This document shows positions 18,809-26,559 of a DNA stretch of 64,000 nt, one piece after another. A program made the translations under genes and the position numbers. Below the pieces are notes generated by a model. The model saw only the letters and a list, made by a program, of their open reading frames with translations. It made no database searches and had not been told where the DNA came from. The DNA comes from Arthrobacter sp. C2 (GTDB lineage Bacteria > Actinomycetota > Actinomycetes > Actinomycetales > Micrococcaceae): NCBI GenBank assembly GCA_024207135.1, contig CP042428.1, positions 930,001-994,000 on the forward strand. The letters are read 5' to 3'. The number at the start of each line of letters is the position of its first letter. The first letter of the stretch is position 1.

Positions 18809-19467
18809 TCAACGAAATGCTGGCCTACTTCGCCCAGGGCGCCAACTGGGCCGGGGAGACCGGGATCCCGGCCCGGCTCGGCGAACACCTCTGGTACTCG
18901 TTCCTGGCCGTTGCGGCCGCCGCGGTGCTCGCGTTCCCCGTCGGCGTGTTCATCGGGCACACCGGCGTGGGCAAGGTCTACCTGGTTTCGGCCTCCAACG
19001 TGCTGCGTGCGCTGCCCTCGCTGGGCATCATGACGCTGCTGGTGCTCTTGATGGGCATCGGGCTGCTGCCGCCGCTGGCCGCGTTGGTGCTGATCGCGAT
19101 CCCGCCGATCCTGGCCGGGGTCTACGCCGGGGTCGCCAACGTCGATCCCGAGGTGGTGGACGCCGCCCGGGCCATCGGCATGAAGGACTCCCGGATCATC
19201 CTGCAGGTCGAGCTGCCGCTGGCGCTGCCGCTGATCCTGGGCGGGATGCGCGGGGCGATCCTGCAGGTCGTGGCCACCGCCACGATCGCCGCCTACGTGA
19301 ACCTGGGCGGGCTGGGCCGCTACATCTTCGACGGGCTCGCGCTCTACGACTACGGCCAGGTGCTGGTCGGCGCCGTGCTGGTCACCGCGCTGGCGCTGGT
19401 GCTCGACGGGTTGCTGGCCTTGCTGGTCAAGGCCGTGTCCCCGGCCAGGCGCGCGATCGCCAGGTAG
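18805..19467 (+). CDS. ABC transporter permease (OpuC-type)
   Basis: The second permease, 220 residues, with about six transmembrane segments and the ATPase-docking loop ARAIGMKDSRIILQVELPLA. Together with the other permease it makes the heterodimeric channel of an OpuC-like importer. It is the last gene of the operon. Confidence 0.88.
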   Translation: MINEMLAYFAQGANWAGETGIPARLGEHLWYSFLAVAAAAVLAFPVGVFIGHTGVGKVYLVSASNVLRALPSLGIMTLLVLLMGIGLLPPLAALVLIAIPPILAGVYAGVANVDPEVVDAARAIGMKDSRIILQVELPLALPLILGGMRGAILQVVATATIAAYVNLGGLGRYIFDGLALYDYGQVLVGAVLVTALALVLDGLLALLVKAVSPARRAIAR

Positions 19468-19667
19468 CGGGCCCCCGGTCAACCGACGCGGTCGGCGAGC
19501 GCGGCCGCGAAAAGAGAGCCGATGTGTCCTTGTCCGGTTCCAGGGAAGCCATCTGAAACACTGGTCCCATGCCACCCTTGTAACCAGATGTCGTCCTGCG
19601 CAGTTTCACCCGCGCGGACACGGAATTCTTCTCGCGCCTCGCCACGGATGGTCGCGTCACGCGTTTT

Positions 19668-20072
19668 GTGGGCGACGGCCGCCCCTGGGACAGCGGGGTC
19701 ATCGCCGCGCGGGTTGATTCCGCGTTGGGTGGGTTTCCGCCGGAGCACCCCGAAGCCAGACGCTGGTTCATCGCGAGCCTGGGCGGGGAGCCCGCCGGGC
19801 TGGTGGTCTCCTCCCGCCACGAAGGGGCAGTTGAAATCGGCTATTGGGTGGCACCCGAGCATTGGGGCAGGGGCCTGGCCGGGAGGATGGTGGCCATGGC
19901 GATCCCTGTCGTTTGGGATGCATACGGCCCGGTTTCACTGTCCGCTCGGGTCGAGCCGGGGAACCTGGCTTCCGTTCGCATCCTGGCGCGCCACGGCTTC
20001 CGCGCCGACGGGGTGACGCCCGAGGGCCTGGCCGTGTACCGGCTCGATCACCATTCCCCAGCACGGTCTTGA
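19668..20072 (+). CDS. GNAT-family acetyltransferase, N-terminus uncertain
   Basis: A small acetyl-CoA-dependent N-acetyltransferase. Visible GNAT elements are the AVEIGYWVAPEHWGRGLAG stretch (motif A with the acetyl-CoA loop) and VEPGNLASVRILARHGF (motif B). GTG at 19668 is the first usable start, giving 134 residues, but the reading frame upstream continues with family-like sequence (LRSFTRADTEFFSRLATDG) back to an in-frame TAA at 19581-19583, which itself is preceded in frame by ATG at 19569. The gene may thus be a nonsense-damaged pseudogene, or use a rare start. Its substrate is unknown. Confidence 0.6.
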   Translation: MGDGRPWDSGVIAARVDSALGGFPPEHPEARRWFIASLGGEPAGLVVSSRHEGAVEIGYWVAPEHWGRGLAGRMVAMAIPVVWDAYGPVSLSARVEPGNLASVRILARHGFRADGVTPEGLAVYRLDHHSPARS

Positions 20073-20318
20073 ACAGCTGCTGCCCCGGCCAGGGGGCGTT
20101 CGACCGGCAGGGAGCCGCCGGTAACCACCGGCCAGGGGATCGGTAGCTGCGGGGATTCCGGCAACAGCACCGAACCCCACGTCCATGTCCAAGCCATCGA
20201 CGTCCGCGACGTCGACGCCGCCCGAGCGGTGCGCCTGGCATTCAGGTCGGCGCTGCCGCGCAACGGAGAGGTCATCGAGGTCCCCGCGCAGCGGTGCCAA
20301 AGCCCTATGCGGCGAGGT

Positions 20319-21869
20319 TCAGCCCACGTCCCCCTTGCCGTGCTGGCGCAGCTGGATCGCCACATCCACGTCCTCTGCGGTCGGGCAGGCATGGGAGTTC
20401 AAATCCGCGATGGACCAGGCAATGCGCAGCACCCGGTCATATCCGCGGGCGCTCAGCCGCAGGGACTCGGTGGCCCGGTTCAGCCCGGCCAGGGTTGCTG
20501 TCAGCAGGCGCAGGTCGTTGCGCAGGATCGCCCCGGGCACCTCGGCATTGGTGCCGATCCCCCAACGCTTGAGCCGGTCGCGGGCCGCGCCACGGGCTTC
20601 GGCGACCCGGGCGGCCACCACCGCGGAGCGTTCTCCGGTGTCGCGTCCGGCCAGCTCCCGGGCGGAGAGCTGCGGAACGAAGAGCTGCATATCGATGCGG
20701 TCCAGCAGCGGGCCCGAGAGCCGGGCCAGGTAGCGTCGGCGTTGCATCGGGGTGCAGGTGCACTCGGTCCCCTTGCCCAGGTTGCGTCCGCAGGGACACG
20801 GGTTGGCCGCCAGCAGCAGCTGGAAGCGCGCCGGGTAGCTGGCGGTGCCCGCCGCCCGGTGCAGCACCAGCACCCCGGATTCCAGGGGTTGGCGCAGCGC
20901 GTCCAGGGCCGTGGCCGAGAACTCCGGCGCCTCGTCCAGGAAGAGCACGCCCCGATGCGCCCGGGAGGCGGCACCGGGGCGCGGGATGCCGCTGCCGCCG
21001 CCGATGAGCGCGACCATGGAGGCGCTGTGGTGAGGGGACTCGAAGGGCGGGCGGCGCAGCAGCGAGGTGATGGGCGTTCCCCCGGCGGCCAACGAATGCA
21101 CGGCGGTGGTTTCCAGCGCCTGGGCATCGTCGAGGTCGGGCAGCAGCCCGGGCAGGCGTTGGGCGAGCATGGTCTTCCCAGCCCCGGGAGGCCCGGTGAA
21201 CAGCAGGTGGTGTCCTCCGGCGGCCGCGACCTCCAGGGCGTACTTGCCCTGGGCCTGGCCGAGGACCTCGGACAGGTCCGGCTCGGGGCTGCCTGTTGCC
21301 GACCATGCCGCGGCCTTGCGCGCGGGCGAATTGTGCCGGGCCATGTAGCGCAGCGCGAGGGGGTCGGCCCCGCAGTCGGCCAGGACCTGGGACAGGTGAG
21401 CGTAGGAGCGCACGCGGGCTCCTGCCACCAGTTGCGCCTCCGCGCTGTTCTCCTCGGCGACCACCACCGCCGGGCAGCCCGCGCGCACGGCGGCCATGAC
21501 GGCGGGAAGCACCCCGGGGATCGGGCGCAGGGACCCGTCGAGCCCGAGCTCGGCCAGGTAGACGACGCCCGGGGACGGGGTGATGGCCCGGTCCGCAGCC
21601 AGTGCGGCCAACAGGATGGCCAGATCGAATCCGGAGCCGCGCTTGTGCAGCGTGGCGGGGGTCAGGTTCACCGTCAGCCTGCGGTTGGGCAGCGGGATGC
21701 CGGAGTTGCGGGCCGCGGAACGGATGCGCTCACGTGATTCGTTCAATGCCGCATCGGGCAGCCCCAGCAGGATGAAGCCGGGGATGCCGTTGCCGACATC
21801 CGCTTCCACCTCGATGAGCGCCCCGGACAGGCCCGTGAGCCCGATGCCCAGGGTGCGGGCCAGGCTCAC
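20319..21869 (-). CDS. comM: ComM/YifB-type Mg-chelatase-like AAA+ ATPase
   Basis: A 516-residue AAA+ helicase that promotes branch migration during recombination of transformed DNA. The N-terminal Lon-like fold (about 1-190) includes GIPGFILLGLPDAALNESRERI, followed by Walker A TGPPGAGKTMLAQRLPGLLP and Walker B GVLFLDEAPEF, a zinc-like ANPCPCG...CTCTP cluster, and the C-terminal chelatase part. The GTG start at 21869 overlaps the yraN stop as GTGA. Together with yraN upstream and dprA downstream (now displaced) it belongs to a conserved DNA-uptake cluster. Confidence 0.92.
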   Translation of the reverse strand: MSLARTLGIGLTGLSGALIEVEADVGNGIPGFILLGLPDAALNESRERIRSAARNSGIPLPNRRLTVNLTPATLHKRGSGFDLAILLAALAADRAITPSPGVVYLAELGLDGSLRPIPGVLPAVMAAVRAGCPAVVVAEENSAEAQLVAGARVRSYAHLSQVLADCGADPLALRYMARHNSPARKAAAWSATGSPEPDLSEVLGQAQGKYALEVAAAGGHHLLFTGPPGAGKTMLAQRLPGLLPDLDDAQALETTAVHSLAAGGTPITSLLRRPPFESPHHSASMVALIGGGSGIPRPGAASRAHRGVLFLDEAPEFSATALDALRQPLESGVLVLHRAAGTASYPARFQLLLAANPCPCGRNLGKGTECTCTPMQRRRYLARLSGPLLDRIDMQLFVPQLSARELAGRDTGERSAVVAARVAEARGAARDRLKRWGIGTNAEVPGAILRNDLRLLTATLAGLNRATESLRLSARGYDRVLRIAWSIADLNSHACPTAEDVDVAIQLRQHGKGDVG

Positions 21870-22225
21870 GACTCCACCCCCACCAGGTGCTCGATGCTTG
21901 GCTGCGCACCCGGGGGCATCAGGATCGCCACCACGTCCACCCGCACGGCTCCCGGGTTGCGGCGATGGGCCACGCACCAGCGCCGCACCAGGCGCGAGAG
22001 CCTGCGCAGCTTGGCCGGGTTCACCGCCTCGGCCGGGTGCCCGAAGCCCAGCGAGCTGCGGGTCTTGACCTCCACCCCGACAACCTGGCCGTCCGTCTCT
22101 GCGACGATGTCCAACTCGCCAAGGTTGCAGCGCCAATTGCGTTCCAGCACCCTGTAGCCGGAGTTCAGCAGGTAGCTGGCGGCAAGTTCCTCGCCTTTGG
22201 CACCGAGTTCCTGGTTGTGGTTCAT
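21866..22225 (-). CDS. YraN/UPF0102 family endonuclease-like protein
   Basis: A 119-residue protein with the restriction-endonuclease-like fold of UPF0102: LGAKGEELAASYLL, then WRCNLGELDIVAETDGQVVGVEVKTR containing the E-D-ExK style acidic and Lys residues, and the C-terminal RVDVVAIL. ATG at 22225 is preceded by AGGAG. It is translationally coupled to comM, and its exact substrate is unknown. Confidence 0.9.
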   Translation of the reverse strand: MNHNQELGAKGEELAASYLLNSGYRVLERNWRCNLGELDIVAETDGQVVGVEVKTRSSLGFGHPAEAVNPAKLRRLSRLVRRWCVAHRRNPGAVRVDVVAILMPPGAQPSIEHLVGVES

Positions 22226-22400
22226 GGGCACACTCCTGGGTTCTCCGACCGCGATCCCCCGGGGACAGTGGAGGGGGTTGCTGGTCGGTTGGTTCCAAGG
22301 ATGCACCGGGCCGGACGGCGAGCGCCGGGGCGCCGGCAGCAGTGTGGATAACCGCCGGCAGTCGCCTCCGGCGAGCGCCGAGGCACCCCAACGGGGTTTT

Positions 22401-23078
22401 CTATCCCCCGTAGGGCCAGGACCAGCCGCCGTCGTCCTGTGGATCGTAGGCGACCCGTCCCGCGGTGGCCGACACGTCGAGGACCAGTTTCCCGGAAACC
22501 GTCTGGCCCGGGTTCAGCACCGGCGGCAACAGCTCCGCGTCGTCGAAGCACCCCCACGCGGTCTCCGAGGTGACATTGCGGTCGGGTTTCCCGTCCGGAG
22601 CTGCCACGGCGAAGGCCTCGGCGACCAGCGGCATGCACGATTCGTCCAGGTCACCGCCGACCTTCGCCGCGACGTTGCCTGCCAGGCTGGCCTTGACCTC
22701 CAGGATGAGGAACGCGCTGCGGGTGGGCTTCAGCGGAGTCGTGCCGACGCGGGGAGTGCATTCGGCGGCCAGGGAGGCGTTGGTGACCTCGATGGTGAAG
22801 TAGCTCTTTTGGGTTTTCTCGTCGAGAAGCCCGGCTTTCTCCCCTGCCTGCTTGCGGACGTTGGCGTGCCCATCGGTCTTCACCGTGGTGCCGGTGCCCG
22901 GGTTGGATTGCGCGATTGACGGGGCCGGTCCCGCATCTGGCGCAGGCATTCCCGTGGTTGCCGGTGCGGGGGCGGGCGCAGCCTGGGACGGATTGGGAGC
23001 CGTGGTGCCCGTGCATCCGGTGGCCGTGATGCCGATGGCCGCGGCGAGGCAGAAGAACGTGGGTGCGTGGCGTTTCAT
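22401..23078 (-). CDS. Exported protein D1 of the duplicated module, putative lipoprotein
   Basis: A 225-residue exported protein of unknown function. The signal peptide ends at ATGC (C22), an imperfect lipobox, followed by a Pro/Ala-rich linker (24-60). The mature part (about 70-225) looks like an all-beta, DUF4352-like domain with KSYFTIEVTNASLAAEC and VTSETAWGCFDDAELLPPV, ending in WSWPYGG. It starts 2 bases after the stop of S1 at a GAGGT ribosome site, so the two are translated together. Its paralog D2 (25901-26557) shares most of the C-terminal half and the same tail, but has no cysteine at the processing point. The cysteines C106 and C168 region may form a disulphide. Confidence 0.7.
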   Translation of the reverse strand: MKRHAPTFFCLAAAIGITATGCTGTTAPNPSQAAPAPAPATTGMPAPDAGPAPSIAQSNPGTGTTVKTDGHANVRKQAGEKAGLLDEKTQKSYFTIEVTNASLAAECTPRVGTTPLKPTRSAFLILEVKASLAGNVAAKVGGDLDESCMPLVAEAFAVAAPDGKPDRNVTSETAWGCFDDAELLPPVLNPGQTVSGKLVLDVSATAGRVAYDPQDDGGWSWPYGG

Positions 23079-23080
23079 GG

Positions 23081-24268
23081 TCAGTACCTCGACAGGTAGT
23101 CGCCGGAGACCACGCGGATCCCGTGCATGGACAGGTACTTGCTGATCTTGGAGCCCCCCACGTAGGCCCAGGAGATCTTGCCGTCCCGGTCGGTGACGAG
23201 CTTGCGGTTGTAGTTCTGGTCGGCCAACGGCTTGGTCGCGTCGAAGCGTTCCCACTTGTCCAGGTTTGCCAGGGTGGAACGGTAGTGCCCGGATTTGATG
23301 TCCATGCGTTCGACCACCACCGTGCGGGACCTGGAGGAGGAGGGCGTGATGAAGGACCACCACGTCTGGTGGGGCTTGAGGTACATGTTGTAGTACGCCA
23401 GCTTGGTCTTGGTTTGCTTCGTGGTCCGGCCCGAGAGGATGTGGTGGGCGGATTGGCCCTTGCGCAGGGTTCCGTAGACGACAACGGAGTGCTGGGGATG
23501 CTTGTCGAGGTACTTGTTGGAGATCCAGCCGGTGCCCTTGGAGGTCTTGGCCTTCGACCAGCCGCCCGAGGTCCTCACGTAGGTGACGCGCGTATTTGTC
23601 GGTACGACCCCCAGCGAACCGTGCCTGGTGCTGTTTCCCTTGCGGACGTTGACGTTTGCCGTGGTCCAGCGGTAGGTGGGCTTGGCGGCCGCCGCGTTCT
23701 TCAGGTAGGCCGAGGCCACCCAGCCGGTCCTGCCCTTGTAGCTGGTCCGGCTCCAGGACCCGCTGGTCGAGGTGACCACCAGCGTGGTATTGCGCGGGAT
23801 TGTGAGCAGGACCTTGGTGCCGGTGCTCTTGCCCCGGCGCAGGTTCAGGTTGTAGGTGGTTCTCTTGCGCGTGGACTTGGCAGGTGCCTTGGCGTCCGCC
23901 GCCTTCTTCAGGTAGGCCGAAGCCACCCAGCCGGTCCTGCCCTTGTAGCTGGTCCGGCTCCACGACCCGCTGGTCGAGGTGACCACCAGCGTGGTGTTGC
24001 GCGGGATGGTGACCAGGACCTTGGTGCCGGCGCTCTTGCCCCGGCGCAGGTTCAGGTTGTGGGTCGTGGTCTTCTGCTGGTTCGCGGCCTGTGCCGCGAT
24101 GGCAGCCACGCCGGCTCCGGGTGGCAGGGAGCGCGTGGACGAATCCAGGGTGGTTGCCGCGGCCGGGGCAGAGTGTGCCGGGGGCGTGGCAAGGCCGGTG
24201 GTTCCCCCGGTCACCGCGACGGCGAGGGCTATGGCCGTGCCCAATGTGTACCTGTGCAATCGAAACAC
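23081..24268 (-). CDS. Secreted SH3b-gamma-glutamylcyclotransferase-like fusion S1
   Basis: A 395-residue exported protein. After a signal peptide come three bacterial SH3 (SH3b) domains, each ending in a GWxxxxYL stretch, and a C-terminal cyclotransferase-like domain (about 260-395) that opens with VVVYGTLRKGQ, carries a Glu in VVVERMDI at the position of the family's catalytic Glu, and ends VSGDYLSRY. Known cyclotransferases turn gamma-glutamyl peptides into 5-oxoproline; export plus SH3b suggests a wall peptide target, but this is inference. The GTG start at 24268 is possible, yet a TTG at 24259 lies 6 bases after a good GAGGTG, so it may be the true start. D1 follows after 2 bases. Confidence 0.75.
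   Translation of the reverse strand: MFRLHRYTLGTAIALAVAVTGGTTGLATPPAHSAPAAATTLDSSTRSLPPGAGVAAIAAQAANQQKTTTHNLNLRRGKSAGTKVLVTIPRNTTLVVTSTSGSWSRTSYKGRTGWVASAYLKKAADAKAPAKSTRKRTTYNLNLRRGKSTGTKVLLTIPRNTTLVVTSTSGSWSRTSYKGRTGWVASAYLKNAAAAKPTYRWTTANVNVRKGNSTRHGSLGVVPTNTRVTYVRTSGGWSKAKTSKGTGWISNKYLDKHPQHSVVVYGTLRKGQSAHHILSGRTTKQTKTKLAYYNMYLKPHQTWWSFITPSSSRSRTVVVERMDIKSGHYRSTLANLDKWERFDATKPLADQNYNRKLVTDRDGKISWAYVGGSKISKYLSMHGIRVVSGDYLSRY
23703..24060 (-). repeat. Tandem direct repeat encoding two near-identical SH3b domains
   Basis: Segments 23703-23853 and 23910-24060 are 151-base direct copies, offset by 207 bases (69 codons), differing at only a few bases. They encode the first two SH3b domains of S1. 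High base identity, not just protein identity, indicates a recent in-gene duplication or gene conversion. Confidence 0.85.
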
Positions 24269-24428
24269 CTCGTTGGTTGTGGTTCCGGTGCGCCGAGTCA
24301 AGGCGACCGGGTGTTGCCTGTATCGAGGTAGTGTCCAGCCGGGGTGGAAAGGTGACGCGGGAACATCCAGGGTTTTCTGGCGGTTGTCTCGGGCCGCCGG
24401 GTGCAGGGACAACGCTGCGAAGCCGGAC

Positions 24429-24923
24429 TCAGCCGCTGGGGAAACCGAGCCCGGAGGTACCGGCGGAATGGACCTGTGCCTGGGCCGCCCGCAGAAGGTG
24501 CCCGTCGATCCCGAAGTCGACCTCGCGCGGGAGGCCGGTCCCGCACAGGCACAGCGCCAGGGGCGCCGTTCCGAAGCTGCCCGGCACCCAGTGCCCAAGG
24601 CGGGCGTAGCTTCCGCTGCGGTCCTCGGCGGATTCGCCGGCGAGCAGGCCGAGGACCGTTTCGGTCCCGTCGAGGTCGATGGACACCAGTTCCCCTTCCC
24701 CTGCCGCGTAGGAGTCCGACAGCGCCCGGAGGTAGGCAAGTTGCTCCTCGGCGGGCAGCCGGTGGAATACCCGGTCCAGGACCAGCACGGCGCCGGTGCA
24801 GTGGACGCGGGCCTCGCGCAGGGACAGCCGGTGCCGCTGGTCTTGGTGCAGCACCCGGTTGAAGGCGAGCACGTAGGGCACCTCGGTTTCGGGGACGGCA
24901 TCGTTCGGGGTTCCGGAGCTCAA
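24429..24923 (-). CDS. Unknown protein X3, short paralog of X1/X2
   Basis: A 164-residue protein without signal peptide, family not recognised. It lines up with the C-terminal half of X1 and X2: LAFNRVLHQDQRHRLSLREA matches VVLDQVIHQTPAQFLRL in X2 and VPLGRVLHHDAHEVLHLGTA in X1, followed in all three by an ARVH/AQVF/ATVH-type segment and a Leu/Val-rich strand. The N-terminal half of X1/X2 is missing. The TTG start at 24923 overlaps the X2 stop as TTGA; a GTG a few codons later is an alternative. It could be a functional small partner or a degenerating copy. Confidence 0.6.
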   Translation of the reverse strand: MSSGTPNDAVPETEVPYVLAFNRVLHQDQRHRLSLREARVHCTGAVLVLDRVFHRLPAEEQLAYLRALSDSYAAGEGELVSIDLDGTETVLGLLAGESAEDRSGSYARLGHWVPGSFGTAPLALCLCGTGLPREVDFGIDGHLLRAAQAQVHSAGTSGLGFPSG

Positions 24924-25870
24924 GTACCCGGCTCCCGGTGGCCGAAGGTGCGGATGCGTTGTGCCGCCTCGCGCAGCACGGAGGTGTCCAACCGGAACCG
25001 GACCTCCAGCGGCTCGGCAGTGCCGTCGGGCCCGATCGCGTCGTGGACGGTGAGGGTCCCGGCGAGCTCCTCGGCTTCCGGTGCGGGATGGATCCAGAAT
25101 TGGTGGTTCAGCGTGTAGCAGTGCGGCCCCACGTTCCCGTCTGCCCGGTGTGGCGCACAGGGCTGTGGCGCGCCGGTTTCCGCATCGCGAAGCTCCAGGG
25201 AGAGCTCGACGTTCCCGTGCTGTTCGTTGCTGCGCCGGAACCAGATCAATCCGTCTTCGCGCACCCCGCGCACAACGACGCAGTCGACCATCAGCAGCAC
25301 CCCGTTGCCGAAGACCTGCGCGGTGTCCAGCCGCAGGAACTGGGCCGGTGTTTGGTGGATGACTTGGTCCAGGACCACGGTGGCCCCGAGCTCGGTGGGG
25401 CGCGGCCAATGCGTGTCGTCGGCATCCCCGGTGGACTCGTTGGCCGCAACAAGTTCCGCCCAGTGATCCGGGGCGGTTAGCTCGTCCGAACCGGACCGAT
25501 CCGGCGGCACCTCGGGCAGGCCCTCGCCGGTGTACACCTCGTGCGCGACCAGGAGTTCGGCCAGCGCCGCGTGGACGCCCCCGGAGGCCGTGAACAGCTT
25601 GTGGGCGGTCTCCGGCCGGCGCAGGGCATCGGAGATCCGTCCCTGACGATCATCCAGTGCGTGGGCGTAGGCCAGCAGTGCGGCGTTCAGCGCGGGGATG
25701 GAGGCATCGAAGGCACGCTTGCCGACCTCGGGATCGTGTTCGACCTCGCCGAGTTCGAGCGACAGCGAGCTGTCATAGGCGTGGCCAGCGGTGAGGAATC
25801 CGAAGTCCTCGACTTCCGGTTCTTCCCTGTTTGGGTCCTCGGGGTCGGGCGTGCCTGGCTGCTCGCCCAT
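24920..25870 (-). CDS. Unknown protein X2 of the duplicated module
   Basis: A 316-residue acidic protein, not recognised, with no signal peptide or transmembrane helix. It has two visible parts: an Ala/Leu-rich, probably helical N-terminal half (about 25-130), and a mixed-strand C-terminal half (about 155-316) related to X1 and X3. The C-terminal end (TEPLEVRFRLDTSVLREAAQ) is nearly parallel to X1 (TEPLAIGFELDTAVLRESV). ATG at 25870 follows AAGGAG. It starts 30 bases after the D2 stop and overlaps X3, so D2-X2-X3 are likely co-transcribed. Confidence 0.65.
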   Translation of the reverse strand: MGEQPGTPDPEDPNREEPEVEDFGFLTAGHAYDSSLSLELGEVEHDPEVGKRAFDASIPALNAALLAYAHALDDRQGRISDALRRPETAHKLFTASGGVHAALAELLVAHEVYTGEGLPEVPPDRSGSDELTAPDHWAELVAANESTGDADDTHWPRPTELGATVVLDQVIHQTPAQFLRLDTAQVFGNGVLLMVDCVVVRGVREDGLIWFRRSNEQHGNVELSLELRDAETGAPQPCAPHRADGNVGPHCYTLNHQFWIHPAPEAEELAGTLTVHDAIGPDGTAEPLEVRFRLDTSVLREAAQRIRTFGHREPGT

Positions 25871-25900
25871 GTTCGTGGGGGCTCCTTCGTGGGTTCCGGG

Positions 25901-26557
25901 CTATCCTCCGTAGGGCCAGGACCAGCCGCCGTTGTCCTCGGGGTCGTAGGCCACCTTGCCCGTGGTCGCGTCCACGTCCAGGACGACCTTGCCGGTGACG
26001 CTTTGGCCGGGGTTGACCACCGGCGGCAACAGCACCGAGTCGTCGAAGCAGCCCCAGGCCGTCTCCGAGGTGACGTTGCGGTCCGGCGTCCCGCTGGAGG
26101 TGGTCACTGAGAACGCCTCGGCCACCAGCGGCATGAACAGGTCCCGGGTGCTGCCGCCGACCTGCTCGGAGACCGAGGCGGCCAGGGTGGCCTTGACATC
26201 CAGGACCAGGAACCTGGAGCGGGTCGGTGCCAGCTGCTGGTTGCCCACGCGCGAGGTGCACCGGTTCAGCAGCTGCGTCTTGGTAACCTCGATGGTGAAG
26301 TAGCTCTTGTTGGTCTGCTCATCGACCAGGCCGGCCTTTTCGCCGATCTTCTTCTGCACGTTGTCGAACCTGTCGGTTTTCACCGCGGTGCCGGTGGACG
26401 GATTGGCCTCGGCAATCGCGGGGCCCGCCACCAGGTCGCCGGGAAGCTTCCATTCGTTGCTGCTGGCGGCACCGGCGAACCCGATGCCCCAGGCCACCAA
26501 CCCCACGACCGCGGCGGATGAGACGACGCCGGTGATGATCTTGCCCTGCTTCTTCAT
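25901..26557 (-). CDS. Exported protein D2 of the duplicated module
   Basis: A 218-residue protein with an N-terminal hydrophobic segment at about 8-29 (MKKQGKIITGVVSSAAVVG) acting as signal or membrane anchor. Unlike D1 it has no cysteine at the cleavage region. The rest is the same all-beta, DUF4352-like domain with KSYFTIEVTKTQLLNRC, VTSETAWGCFDDSVLLPP and the C-terminal WSWPYGG. It begins 2 bases after the stop of S2, as D1 does after S1. Function unknown; envelope location is inferred. Confidence 0.7.
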   Translation of the reverse strand: MKKQGKIITGVVSSAAVVGLVAWGIGFAGAASSNEWKLPGDLVAGPAIAEANPSTGTAVKTDRFDNVQKKIGEKAGLVDEQTNKSYFTIEVTKTQLLNRCTSRVGNQQLAPTRSRFLVLDVKATLAASVSEQVGGSTRDLFMPLVAEAFSVTTSSGTPDRNVTSETAWGCFDDSVLLPPVVNPGQSVTGKVVLDVDATTGKVAYDPEDNGGWSWPYGG

Positions 26558-26559
26558 GC

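Noticed and set aside
20229-21737. A 502-codon frame on the plus strand over comM
   Set aside because: It is the complementary shadow of comM, whose AAA+ motifs are clear on the minus strand.
23703-24060. CRISPR-like repeat array
   Set aside because: The repeats are two long in-frame copies encoding protein domains, with no short regularly spaced repeats.
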